This document shows, in pieces, positions 23,419 to 30,832 of a stretch of DNA of 64,000 nucleotides. The position numbers were made by a program, and so were the translations under genes. The notes beneath the pieces are model-generated. The model did not search any database. It was not told the DNA's origin and was given only the letters and a program-made list of their open reading frames with translations. The stretch spans positions 1 to 64,000 of the forward strand of contig NZ_JACHOU010000016.1 of the NCBI RefSeq assembly GCF_014206975.1. The letters are read 5' to 3'. This stretch comes from Aminobacter aganoensis. Its GTDB lineage: Bacteria; Pseudomonadota; Alphaproteobacteria; Rhizobiales; Rhizobiaceae. How positions within the stretch are numbered: the stretch's first letter is position 1; each line of letters opens with the position of its first letter.

Positions 23419-24938
23419 TGGCGATGCAGACGGTCATTCGAAACGCGCGCATCCTGACGCTCGACGAGCGGGACACCGAATATGCCGAAGCCGACATCGT
23501 CATCTCGGGCGGCAAGATAGAAGCCCTGGGGCCGGGTGCCGCGAAGGAAGCGCGTGAAGGCGCCCATGTCATCGACGGCAAGGGGCTTCTGGCGATGCCC
23601 GGTCTCGTCAACGGGCACTTTCATTCGCCCGGCAATTTCATGAAGGGTGCGCTCGGCAACTCGCCGCTCGAGCTGTTCATGCTCTACGAGGTGCCGCCGC
23701 TGATGGATCAGGTGGCCTCGCCGCGCTTCGCCTATGTGCGGACGATGCTCGGCTGCATCGAAATGCTGAAGCAGGGCGTCACCTCCGTCCACGACGATTG
23801 CTTCTTCGTGCCGGTGGTCACCGACGACGAGGTCGATGCCGTCATGCGTGCCTATGCCGATGCCGGCATTCGCGCCACCGTCACGCTCGACCAGCCCAAT
23901 GTTCCCGAGCACCAGAAATATCCTTTCCTGAAGGACCTTCTTCCCCCGCAGCTGCTCAAGCGCATGAGCGAGGTGCGCCTGATGACGGATGCCGAACTGC
24001 TGGGCTGCTACGACCGGTTCATGGCGAACTGGCATGGCGCGGCATCCGGCCGGCTGCGCTGCGCGGTGTCATGCTCGGCGCCGCAGCGCGTGACGCCGGC
24101 CTATCTGCAGGCGCTTGGCCGGATCGCCCGCGAACGCGACATTCCCTACAACATGCACATTCTGGAAACCCGCCTGCAGCGGGTGCTTGGCCAGGAGAAT
24201 TTCGGCAAGTCGCTGATCCGTTATGTCCACGACCTGGGCGTGCTCAACGAACAGGCGATGGTCATCCACTCGATCTGGGTCGATGAGAACGACATCGCGC
24301 TGCTTGCCGGCTCGGGGTGCTCGGTTGCGCACAATCCTGTGTCGAACCTCAAGATCGGCAGCGGCGTCATGCCGTTCCGGCGGTTGCAGAAGGCCGGGAT
24401 CAATGTCTGCATCGGCAATGATGAGGCTTCCACCGACGACGGCATCAATCTCTGGACCGTGGCCAAGGTTGCCGGCCTGGTGCACAATATCGGCGACCCC
24501 CAGTATGACGACTGGCCCCGGCCGGTCGAGATACTGACCGCGCTGACGTCGGGTGGCGCACAGGCAATGCGGCTGCCGCAACCGTCTGGGCGTCTCGCGC
24601 CCGGTTTCCAGGCCGACATCATCCTGCTCGACCTCAATTCTCTGGCGTTCACGCCGCTGAACGACCTGAGGCGGCAACTCGTCTATTGCGAGAACGGCTC
24701 CTCGGTCGTCACCACCATGGTTGGCGGCGAGATCGTCATGGACAACCGCAAGCTCCTGACGGTCGACGAGGAAGCTATCAAGGCCGAGGCACGGTCGCTT
24801 GCCGGCGAGTTCTCCGACTACATGGTGCGCTGCAAGTCGGCCGCCGATGAACTCGAGCCGTATTATCGGCAGATGTATCTCAAGGCGCTCGATACGCCGG
24901 TCGGCCTGGACAGGTGGGCCGGTCCGATGGTTCCGTAG
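23418..24938 (+). CDS. Amidohydrolase family protein (AtzA/TrzN-like deaminase or chlorohydrolase branch)
   Basis: 506 residues. Metal site intact: HxH in GLVNGHFHSPGNF, His in YNMHILETR, His in MVIHSIWVDE and Asp in GNDEASTDDG. The family hydrolyses C-N or C-Cl bonds in N-heterocycles such as triazines, guanine and oxidised purines. TGATG overlap with the DppC gene makes ATG 23418 the likely start; GTG 23415 and ATG 23424 are alternatives. Cotranscription with an importer suggests it acts on the imported compound. Substrate not identifiable from sequence. Confidence 0.88.
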   Translation: MAMQTVIRNARILTLDERDTEYAEADIVISGGKIEALGPGAAKEAREGAHVIDGKGLLAMPGLVNGHFHSPGNFMKGALGNSPLELFMLYEVPPLMDQVASPRFAYVRTMLGCIEMLKQGVTSVHDDCFFVPVVTDDEVDAVMRAYADAGIRATVTLDQPNVPEHQKYPFLKDLLPPQLLKRMSEVRLMTDAELLGCYDRFMANWHGAASGRLRCAVSCSAPQRVTPAYLQALGRIARERDIPYNMHILETRLQRVLGQENFGKSLIRYVHDLGVLNEQAMVIHSIWVDENDIALLAGSGCSVAHNPVSNLKIGSGVMPFRRLQKAGINVCIGNDEASTDDGINLWTVAKVAGLVHNIGDPQYDDWPRPVEILTALTSGGAQAMRLPQPSGRLAPGFQADIILLDLNSLAFTPLNDLRRQLVYCENGSSVVTTMVGGEIVMDNRKLLTVDEEAIKAEARSLAGEFSDYMVRCKSAADELEPYYRQMYLKALDTPVGLDRWAGPMVP

Positions 24939-24994
24939 CCAGCGCGCCGTTCACCACGACAATTTTCAATCATCACAACCGGATAGCTTCCAGC

Positions 24995-26455
24995 ATGACC
25001 ACGACACGAGTGAAAGCGCGCTACGTCATCGGTTTTGACGGTCAAGGCCACCGGACGATGAAGGACGCGGAGGTCGTCTATCGCGGCGACTCCATCGTCT
25101 TTGTCGGGCGGGTCTATGAAGGGCCGGTCGACCGCGAGATCGATGGCGGCAATGCCATCCTCGGGCCTGGCTTCATCGACCTCAATGCATTGGCCGATCT
25201 CGACACCACCGTGCTTGCGTTCGACAACCAGCCCGACTGGGCCAAGGGCAGGGTCTGGCCGGAGGACTATATTTCCTCGGGTCCGGTCGAAATGTATTCG
25301 GCCGAAGAGCAGACCTTCAAGATGAAGTACGCCTTCGTTCAACTGATCCGCAATGGCATAACCACCGCGCTGCCGATCACCTCGATGTTCTATCGCGAAT
25401 GGGCCGAGACCTACGACGAGTTCGCCCGCTCCGCCGACAGCGCCGCCGAAGTCGGCATCAGGGCCTATCTGGGACCATGCTACATGACCGGGGTCTCGCT
25501 GATCCGTGAGGATGGCAGCTTCGGCGTTCATTGGGACGAGGAGCGCGGGCTCAAGGGACTGGAAACTGCCCGTGACTATGTCCGCAAGTTCGATGGCGGC
25601 CATGACGGCCTGGTCCGCGGCATGCTGGCGCCCGACCGGATCGAAAACTGCACGCCCGAACTCATTCGGCGCTCGGCCGCGGTGGCTGAGGAACTCGACT
25701 GCCCGATCCGACTGCATTGCTGCCAGGGGCTCGACGAATTCGACAGCATAGTCGCACGCTACGACAAGACCCCGGTCGAATGGCTGTCATCGATGGGTTT
25801 CCTGTCGAAACGCTCCCTGCTGCCGCATGGCGTCTACGTCACCGGCCACAGCGCCATCCAACGCAAGGGCAACGATGTCGACATTCTTGCCGCTTCCGGT
25901 GCCGCGCTGATCCACTGTCCGCTGGTGCTGTCGCGGTATGGCGGGATGATGGAATCGTTTGCCCGGCTCAAGAAGGCGGGCATCGCGATCGGTCTGGGCA
26001 CCGACACCTTCCCGCCCGACATGGTCGAAAACATGCGGCTCGGCATCAGCCTGTGCCGTGTCGCCGAGGGCGATGTGACGGCGTGCAGTTCGGCCGATTT
26101 CTACAATGCCGCCACGATCGTCGCCGCCGATGCGCTCGGCCGTCCGGATCTTGGGCGGCTCGCCGTGGGCGCCAAGGCCGACATGACACTGTTCGATCTC
26201 TCGGCCTTCGAACTGGGTCAGGTCATCGACCCGATCCAGACGATGATGCTGAGCGGTACCGGACGCGATTTCAAGATGTCGATCGTCAACGGTCGGGTGG
26301 TCATGAAAGATCGCCAACTGCCAGGCATCGATCTCGAAGCCTATCGTCATCGAGCCCAGGCTCAGTTCGAGGGACTGATCGCCAAGTATCCGGCCCGTAC
26401 CTGGCGCCATCCTCCCGTCGAGGAGATCTTCTCGCCATCGTTTCCGTCGGCGTAG
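24995..26455 (+). CDS. Amidohydrolase family protein lacking the N-terminal HxH motif
   Basis: 486 residues, related to the metal-dependent hydrolase superfamily: start TTTRVKARYVIGFDGQGH, IRLHCCQGLDE with a His, PHGVYVTGHSA, and GLGTDTFPPDMVENM with the catalytic Asp. At the place of the usual G-x-x-x-x-H-x-H motif it reads GPGFIDLNALADLDTT, so both strand-1 His ligands are missing. It may use a reduced metal site or a non-hydrolytic role. Last gene of the ABC operon; about 56 bp after the first amidohydrolase. No clear ribosome-binding site before ATG 24995. Confidence 0.82.
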   Translation: MTTTRVKARYVIGFDGQGHRTMKDAEVVYRGDSIVFVGRVYEGPVDREIDGGNAILGPGFIDLNALADLDTTVLAFDNQPDWAKGRVWPEDYISSGPVEMYSAEEQTFKMKYAFVQLIRNGITTALPITSMFYREWAETYDEFARSADSAAEVGIRAYLGPCYMTGVSLIREDGSFGVHWDEERGLKGLETARDYVRKFDGGHDGLVRGMLAPDRIENCTPELIRRSAAVAEELDCPIRLHCCQGLDEFDSIVARYDKTPVEWLSSMGFLSKRSLLPHGVYVTGHSAIQRKGNDVDILAASGAALIHCPLVLSRYGGMMESFARLKKAGIAIGLGTDTFPPDMVENMRLGISLCRVAEGDVTACSSADFYNAATIVAADALGRPDLGRLAVGAKADMTLFDLSAFELGQVIDPIQTMMLSGTGRDFKMSIVNGRVVMKDRQLPGIDLEAYRHRAQAQFEGLIAKYPARTWRHPPVEEIFSPSFPSA

Positions 26456-26610
26456 CTGGCGCATGGCACGCCGGCCAGTCTGACGGCTATCGATTTCCGG
26501 ACAGGGCTGACGAAAAGGCGGTCGATAGGGGCCGATTGCGGCGGCGACTTACGCCCCGCATCCCGCGCCCGCTCGCGCCCGGCCGGGCGTCAGGAGATAG
26601 CGGCCGGCGT

Positions 26611-27264
26611 TCAGCGGCACTGTCTGCGCGGACCGCCATCGTAAGGCTGGTAGGTGTTGTCTTCGGGTCGATAGGATCGATACCTGCTGAAACAGTAGTC
26701 CACATGATCCGCGCCGACATAGGCAGCGTCCTCGCTTGCGTAGGCCAGTTCGGGCTGGGCTTGCGATGGCCGGTATGTGGTTTCCTCGTAGGTGTACTCG
26801 TCCGCAGATCCGTCGCCCGCGCCGAGATATGGCGAAAGGCATTCGCGCCGCTCGCCACTGTAGCTGGTGTAGCTGTTGTCGTCGGGTCGATAAGAACGAT
26901 ACCGATCCGAGCACCATTGCAAATGCGCTGTAGTCGTCTCGGCCTGTAGGCCTTGCTGGGGCTGGGTGCTGGCCTCGGGTAAGGGGGGCTCGGTCTTGGC
27001 GGTATCGGCAACGACGCTTGTCACTGTGCGTTGGGTTGGGGCCCTGGCGGGCACTTGCTGCGGAACAGGTCTGGCTGCCAGACGGTCGAATTCCTGGGTT
27101 GCCGGGTTCACCTTCAGCGGTCGGTCAGTCCAGACGTCGTCTGTGCTCAAGGCAAGCTGCCGTTCCGGCTCGGCCGTGAAGAACGCGGTGGCAGCAATCA
27201 ACCCGCTCACGAACATGACCAACGCCAAACCAAGGCCGCTCACGGCTATCAGCAAGGGTCTCAT
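26611..27264 (-). CDS. Secreted or membrane-anchored protein with two BA14K-type repeats
   Basis: 217 residues. One N-terminal hydrophobic helix ([20 protein letters not shown]) acts as signal or anchor, then a Pro/Ala/Thr-rich spacer. Two copies of a BA14K-like motif follow: [20 protein letters not shown] with ERREC, and [20 protein letters not shown] with GPRRQC. BA14K is a short Rhizobiales envelope motif, described as lectin-like and immunoreactive in Brucella. ATG 27264 follows AGGAGCG; the longer frame is not supported. Stands alone. Confidence 0.8.
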   Translation of the reverse strand: MRPLLIAVSGLGLALVMFVSGLIAATAFFTAEPERQLALSTDDVWTDRPLKVNPATQEFDRLAARPVPQQVPARAPTQRTVTSVVADTAKTEPPLPEASTQPQQGLQAETTTAHLQWCSDRYRSYRPDDNSYTSYSGERRECLSPYLGAGDGSADEYTYEETTYRPSQAQPELAYASEDAAYVGADHVDYCFSRYRSYRPEDNTYQPYDGGPRRQCR

Positions 27265-27463
27265 ACCGCGCTCCTGTCGCTGTCCTCCTGGCACAAATGC
27301 GCGACGTCCCTGGTGGTTCCGCCAAAGGTAGGCTCTCGAAACGATGGGGGCGGCCTGAAATGGATGCGGATGGAGGGGTGCGACCAAGAATTTCCCAGAT
27401 GGGCCGGCGGCGGAGGTCGATCTTTCCGCATCTGGTGTTAAGACCGCTATGCGCAACGATGCG

Positions 27464-27730
27464 CTAGACGAAATGACCGGTCGTTCTGCTCAGCTTGATG
27501 ATCTCGGGACCTTCGGGAGTGCTGGCAAGCTTCTCAAACAACAGCGGCTCTCCGGTGCACTTCGCGACATCCAGGACACAGCTCAAGATGTCTTCGAAGG
27601 CCACGTTTTCATGCCGGTTCCGGTTCTGGATCTCCTCGGCGATCTCAATGACATTGATGGGGCTGGTCAACCTTGCGGCGGCGACGGCCGCCGATATCTT
27701 GTTCCACAGCTCCTGCGACAGCGTGCGCAT
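27464..27730 (-). CDS. Small hypothetical protein
   Basis: 88 residues from ATG 27730, chosen because AGGAG lies 7 nt before it; the frame extends to ATG 27745, 27775 and 27811. Start [20 protein letters not shown], then a predicted helical segment and a Cys-containing helix [10 protein letters not shown]. No recognised domain, signal or membrane span. Divergent from the small gene at 27950. Confidence 0.55.
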   Translation of the reverse strand: MRTLSQELWNKISAAVAAARLTSPINVIEIAEEIQNRNRHENVAFEDILSCVLDVAKCTGEPLLFEKLASTPEGPEIIKLSRTTGHFV

Positions 27731-27949
27731 AAGAAATCTCCTCATTGCGCGATCATCCTCCCTTGCCTGCGACATGGCAAGTGATTTTTTTAATTTTATT
27801 AATAAAATCATATAGTTAGTCTAATTACAGAAGTGTGTGGAAAGGTCGAAATGGGGCTTGTCCGCCGAATGAAACTGCTGTGCCTATGATGCTCTTGACT
27901 AAATTGCAGCAAAGCACCAAGTCTTAGTCACTTACTCATTCAGCAGTTC

Positions 27950-28204
27950 ATGCCAACGGTGGTGGTATCGATGCCTGAGCTTGAGCGAGGCGAACGCCTC
28001 CAGATAATGCTCAATGCGGATGAATTGGCGGCTGTCGAGGACTTCCGCTTCCAACGGAGAATGCCGAGCCGGGCTTCCGCCGTTCGCGAGTTGTTGCGTC
28101 GAGGATTGGCCGCAGAGGGCTTTCTGGAAGCGACTGTCGGGACGAAGTCACAGGATTATGGCGTTCTCGATCCCGAGGGACGTGGCGATCCAGAGTCCGC
28201 CTGA
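27950..28204 (+). CDS. Small protein with ribbon-helix-helix-like N-terminal half
   Basis: 84 residues. The segment RLQIMLNADELAAVEDFRFQ followed by SRASAVRELLRRGLAAEG looks like an RHH strand plus two helices, a pattern common in small rhizobial DNA-binding proteins. An internal ATG at 27971 is an alternative start and neither has a clear ribosome-binding site. No toxin gene is adjacent, so there is no direct support for an antitoxin role. Confidence 0.6.
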   Translation: MPTVVVSMPELERGERLQIMLNADELAAVEDFRFQRRMPSRASAVRELLRRGLAAEGFLEATVGTKSQDYGVLDPEGRGDPESA

Positions 28205-28442
28205 AAGCGCCCAGTCTTAGCGAACGGGCAGCGTTAGCCGGAACGCGCAGGTCCGACGGGCGCCGCAGACGTCGTTCGCGATCTGAGCCATAACCGCCCT
28301 GCGTCGTCCCGCAGGGCATCAGCGTGCTGCGACGCATCGGTTCCATCCGCTTGTCAAACGTCGCGCCGCCAGATTGGCGTCGGCGTGCATTCTGCGGAGG
28401 AGGCCGCTTGCGTTGCGGCGCCGCTTGAGCCAAGATCAGGAT
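28205..28442. other. Intergenic stretch upstream of the amiC leader RNA
   Basis: Contains a 7-bp hairpin GCCCTGC / GCAGGGC at 28296-28317, a weak 3' end for the RHH-like gene. The promoter for the amiC leader must lie in the right part, but I could not identify convincing -35/-10 elements. Confidence 0.4.
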
Positions 28443-28510
28443 GAGGATCGCGTCCTCACAATCGAGCAAAGGCGCTCTGCTGCGGTTTCTTCGCAGGGGG
28501 CGCTTTTTTT
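28443..28510 (+). promoter_or_regulatory. Putative ANTAR-type antitermination leader upstream of amiC
   Basis: Stem-loop 1: GAGGA/TCCTC (28443-28457) around TCGCG; if the closing A-T pair opens, the loop reads A-U-C-G. Stem-loop 2: GAGC-AAAGGC-GCTC (28464-28477), a hexaloop with A at position 1 and G at 4, as in known ANTAR RNA targets. A terminator with stem 28472-28484 / 28492-28503 (one bulged G) and seven Ts (28504-28510) follows. The 3' arm of stem-loop 2 is part of the terminator 5' arm, so the two are mutually exclusive. Confidence 0.7.
28472..28510 (+). terminator. Intrinsic terminator in the amiC leader
   Basis: GCGCTCT-(G)-CTGCG pairs with CGCAG-GGGGCGC around a GTTTCTT loop, followed by seven Ts. 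It sits 42 bp before the amiC start, so it is an attenuator for amiC-amiR and not a 3' end of an upstream gene. Confidence 0.75.
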
Positions 28511-28552
28511 GTTTCGAGGTTCAGGGCGCGCCAGACCGGACAGCTCCCTGAC

Positions 28553-29743
28553 ATGCCTGAGGGAGTTGGGATTTTGACGGCACATCTGTCCAAAGAACCG
28601 ATCCGGGTCGGTGTCCTGTTTTCCCAAACCGGCGTAACCGCGGTCATGGAGCGTAGCATGCTGAATGCCACGCTGTTTTCGATCGACGAAGTGAACAAGG
28701 CCGGCGGCATAAACGGACGCGAACTCGTCGCGGTCCATTTCGACCCCGGCGGCGATCCGTTTCTCTACAACAGGCTGGCCAACCGGCTGCTGATCGAGAG
28801 CGGGGTCAGGGTCATCTTCGGCTGCTACATGTCGAGTTCACGCAAGGCGGTGCTGCGAGCCGTCGAACGGCGCAACGGATTGCTGTGCTACCCCGCTCAA
28901 TATGAGGGGTTCGAATACTCCCGCAACGCCATCTACTGCGGTGCTGCACCCAACCAGAACAGCACGCAGCTGGCGGAGTATTTGCTGACCAATGTCGGCC
29001 AGCGCTTCCACATGGTCGGTTCCGACTACATCTGGCCGCGCGAGTCGGACCGCATCATGACGGAGATGGTCGTGACGCACGGTGGCGAAGTTGCTGGTCG
29101 CGGCTACCTCAAGCTGGATGCGCCGCGCTCCGCCTACAAGAAGCTGGTTGCCGACATCAAGCGCAGCCGGCCCGACGTGATCTTCTGCAACTTCGTCGGC
29201 GAAGGCATCGTTCATTTCTACCAGGAGTTCGCCGAGGCGGGGCTCGACCCCAAGATCATGCCCATCGCAAGCCTGACCACGAGCGAATCCGACATCCAGG
29301 CCATGGGCAACGACGCCGGGGCAGGGCACATTACCTCGGCGACCTATTTCCAGGCCCAGCCCGGCCTGCAAAACGAGGCCTGCATGAAACGTTACGCCGC
29401 AAGGTTCGGCGACGACGTGGTGACGAACATGTGCTGGGAGGCGGCCTATTTCCAGGTGAAGATCGTGGCCGAGGCGATGCGCAAGACCAACACCGACGAG
29501 ATCGACATCCTGCGGCCGGCGGTTCTGGGCATCGAGTTCGACGCGCCGCAGGGGCGGGTGCGGATAGATCCGGACAACGCCCACACCCATGTGTGGCCCA
29601 AGATCGGCCGCGCGCGGACAGACGGCCAGTTCGAAATCCTGTCGGCATCAGAAGCCGCCGTACGGCCCGACCCCTATCTTGCCAACTATGATCCGAACGA
29701 ATGGGGAGGAGCGACCGACAATACGTTCGAACTAGCCCGGTAG
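28553..29743 (+). CDS. amiC: AmiC/UrtA-family cytoplasmic amide-sensor protein
   Basis: 396 residues of the periplasmic-binding-protein (Peripla_BP_5/6) fold without a signal peptide, so likely cytoplasmic. Characteristic segments are RVGVLFSQTGVTAVMERSML, VIFGCYMSSSRKAVLRAVER and the GSDYIWPRESDRIM region, as in Pseudomonas AmiC and urea-binding UrtA. AmiC sequesters AmiR and releases it when an amide binds. The amiR-like gene follows by 86 bp. ATG 28553 is used; TTG 28574, after GAGGGAG, is a possible start. Ligand unknown; probably tied to the downstream hydantoinase substrate. Confidence 0.88.
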   Translation: MPEGVGILTAHLSKEPIRVGVLFSQTGVTAVMERSMLNATLFSIDEVNKAGGINGRELVAVHFDPGGDPFLYNRLANRLLIESGVRVIFGCYMSSSRKAVLRAVERRNGLLCYPAQYEGFEYSRNAIYCGAAPNQNSTQLAEYLLTNVGQRFHMVGSDYIWPRESDRIMTEMVVTHGGEVAGRGYLKLDAPRSAYKKLVADIKRSRPDVIFCNFVGEGIVHFYQEFAEAGLDPKIMPIASLTTSESDIQAMGNDAGAGHITSATYFQAQPGLQNEACMKRYAARFGDDVVTNMCWEAAYFQVKIVAEAMRKTNTDEIDILRPAVLGIEFDAPQGRVRIDPDNAHTHVWPKIGRARTDGQFEILSASEAAVRPDPYLANYDPNEWGGATDNTFELAR

Positions 29744-29829
29744 CCAAAGAAACGGGTCCCGCAAACTGCTTGTCGATGTGACGAGCCTGCCCCGGCGCGG
29801 AAAGCCCGACGTTGCCACCAAGAGGAACG

Positions 29830-30450
29830 ATGGTATCACGTAGCCCACATTCGCCGAACGAACGATCGGCTCCCATCCTGATCAAGGATCTCAGGCACCT
29901 TCGGGTGCTCCTGCTGCAGCCTAAGAGCAGCGAAGGCGAGGAGTTGTGGCAGCACCTGAACAGAATTGGCTGCCAAGTTCAGACCAACTGGCCGCCCCCG
30001 GCCGAAATTCCGGCGAACACCGACGTGGTCTTCGTCTTCGTTCGCCCGATCGTCGAGGGCGATATCGTGCTGAACTGGAATGCCGACGATCCGCCCGCCG
30101 TCCTGATCGCCATCGTCGACTACGAGAACCCGATCATCGTTGAGAAGGTGCTGCGCCTGCGTGCCCAGGCGGTCATCGGCCTGCCGCTGCGCACTTTCGG
30201 CATATTGGCGAATTTGCTGCTCAGCGTGAACAACCACAGGCGCGAACAACGATTGCGGCTGCGCGTCGAGCGCATGGATGCAAAGCTGAAGGCGCATCGT
30301 GACATCGACAAGGCAAAAGCCATCCTTATGGCCGCCAACAACGTGTCGGAACAGGTCGCCTACGAGACGCTGCGCGAGCAGGCCATGAACAAGCGCACGA
30401 CCATCGAGGCGATCGCCATGGCGGTGATCACCGCACGGGACCTGCTGTAG
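29830..30450 (+). CDS. amiR: AmiR-type response regulator with ANTAR RNA-binding domain
   Basis: 206 residues: pseudo-receiver domain (about 20-125), a coiled-coil linker (LRLRVERMDAKLKAHRDIDK) and the ANTAR domain (about 150-205) with KAKAILMAANNVSEQVAYE and LREQAMNKRTTIEAIAMAVI. ANTAR proteins bind paired hexaloop hairpins in nascent RNA and prevent terminator folding. ATG 29830 follows GAGGA; the longer frame starts at an unsupported TTG. Flanked by two candidate target leaders, one before amiC and one 80 bp after its own stop, before hyuA. Confidence 0.9.
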   Translation: MVSRSPHSPNERSAPILIKDLRHLRVLLLQPKSSEGEELWQHLNRIGCQVQTNWPPPAEIPANTDVVFVFVRPIVEGDIVLNWNADDPPAVLIAIVDYENPIIVEKVLRLRAQAVIGLPLRTFGILANLLLSVNNHRREQRLRLRVERMDAKLKAHRDIDKAKAILMAANNVSEQVAYETLREQAMNKRTTIEAIAMAVITARDLL

Positions 30451-30493
30451 GCGTTGCCGACGGAGTAAATTTAGTTTCTCCTGAATCAATCTA

Positions 30494-30522
30494 TTGACAG
30501 TGCCGATATGTCGCAGTACCAA
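30494..30522 (+). promoter_or_regulatory. Candidate promoter for the hyu leader
   Basis: TTGACA (30494-30499), 17-bp spacer and a weak TACCAA (30517-30522). A start near 30528 would begin the transcript at the first ANTAR-type hairpin. Read-through from amiR is the alternative. Confidence 0.4.
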
Positions 30523-30529
30523 TAGATCG

Positions 30530-30596
30530 TCGCAACGTTGCGAAAGAAATTGAGCAAAGAAGCTCTCGCGGGAAACATGCCTGCGAGAGCTTTTTT
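30530..30596 (+). promoter_or_regulatory. ANTAR-type dual-hexaloop antitermination leader upstream of the hyu operon
   Basis: Stem-loop 1: TCGC-AACGTT-GCGA (30530-30543). Stem-loop 2: GAGC-AAAGAA-GCTC (30552-30565). Both hexaloops have A at position 1 and G at position 4, the signature of ANTAR RNA targets. The 3' arm of the second (30562-30565) is also the start of the terminator stem. Together with the adjacent amiR gene this forms a readable antitermination switch. Confidence 0.82.
30560..30596 (+). terminator. Intrinsic terminator in the hyu leader
   Basis: AAGCTCTCGC (30560-30569) pairs with GCGAGAGCTT (30583-30592); inner G-C pairs extend the stem around AAACATG, and a run of six Ts follows. 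It ends about 240 bp before hyuA. Confidence 0.88.
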
Positions 30597-30681
30597 GTTT
30601 TGCTGTTATAAATGGCATCCGATTTCATCGGTTGCTTGAGCGTGAATTAATAAACGCTAGCAACGAAGCTATCACAAAATC

Positions 30682-30726
30682 AAACATCAGGACGATGCAG
30701 TACGAAACTGCATTTCGTTGATGTTT
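30682..30726 (+). promoter_or_regulatory. Second hairpin in the hyuA 5' region
   Basis: Outer arms AAACATCA / TGATGTTT and inner arms ATGCAGT / ACTGCAT with an ACGAA loop, ending in TGATGTTTTCC. It may be a second attenuator or an mRNA-stabilising fold. The surrounding 30597-30832 is AT-rich for this genome and shows no gene. Confidence 0.45.
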
Positions 30727-30832
30727 TCCAAAAATCGAAGAATCCGGCTCTCGGAACTAAAACTCCGTGCCTGAAAAGGTGCGAAGCCTGCCCGATCGTA
30801 ACTTTATCGTCTGTTGAATGGAGGAAGAGTCT

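Noticed and set aside
27464-28204. Toxin-antitoxin pair from the divergent small genes at 27464-27730 and 27950-28204
   Set aside because: The genes are divergent, not cotranscribed, and neither the product at 27464 nor its surroundings shows a toxin fold; only the RHH-like part is suggestive.
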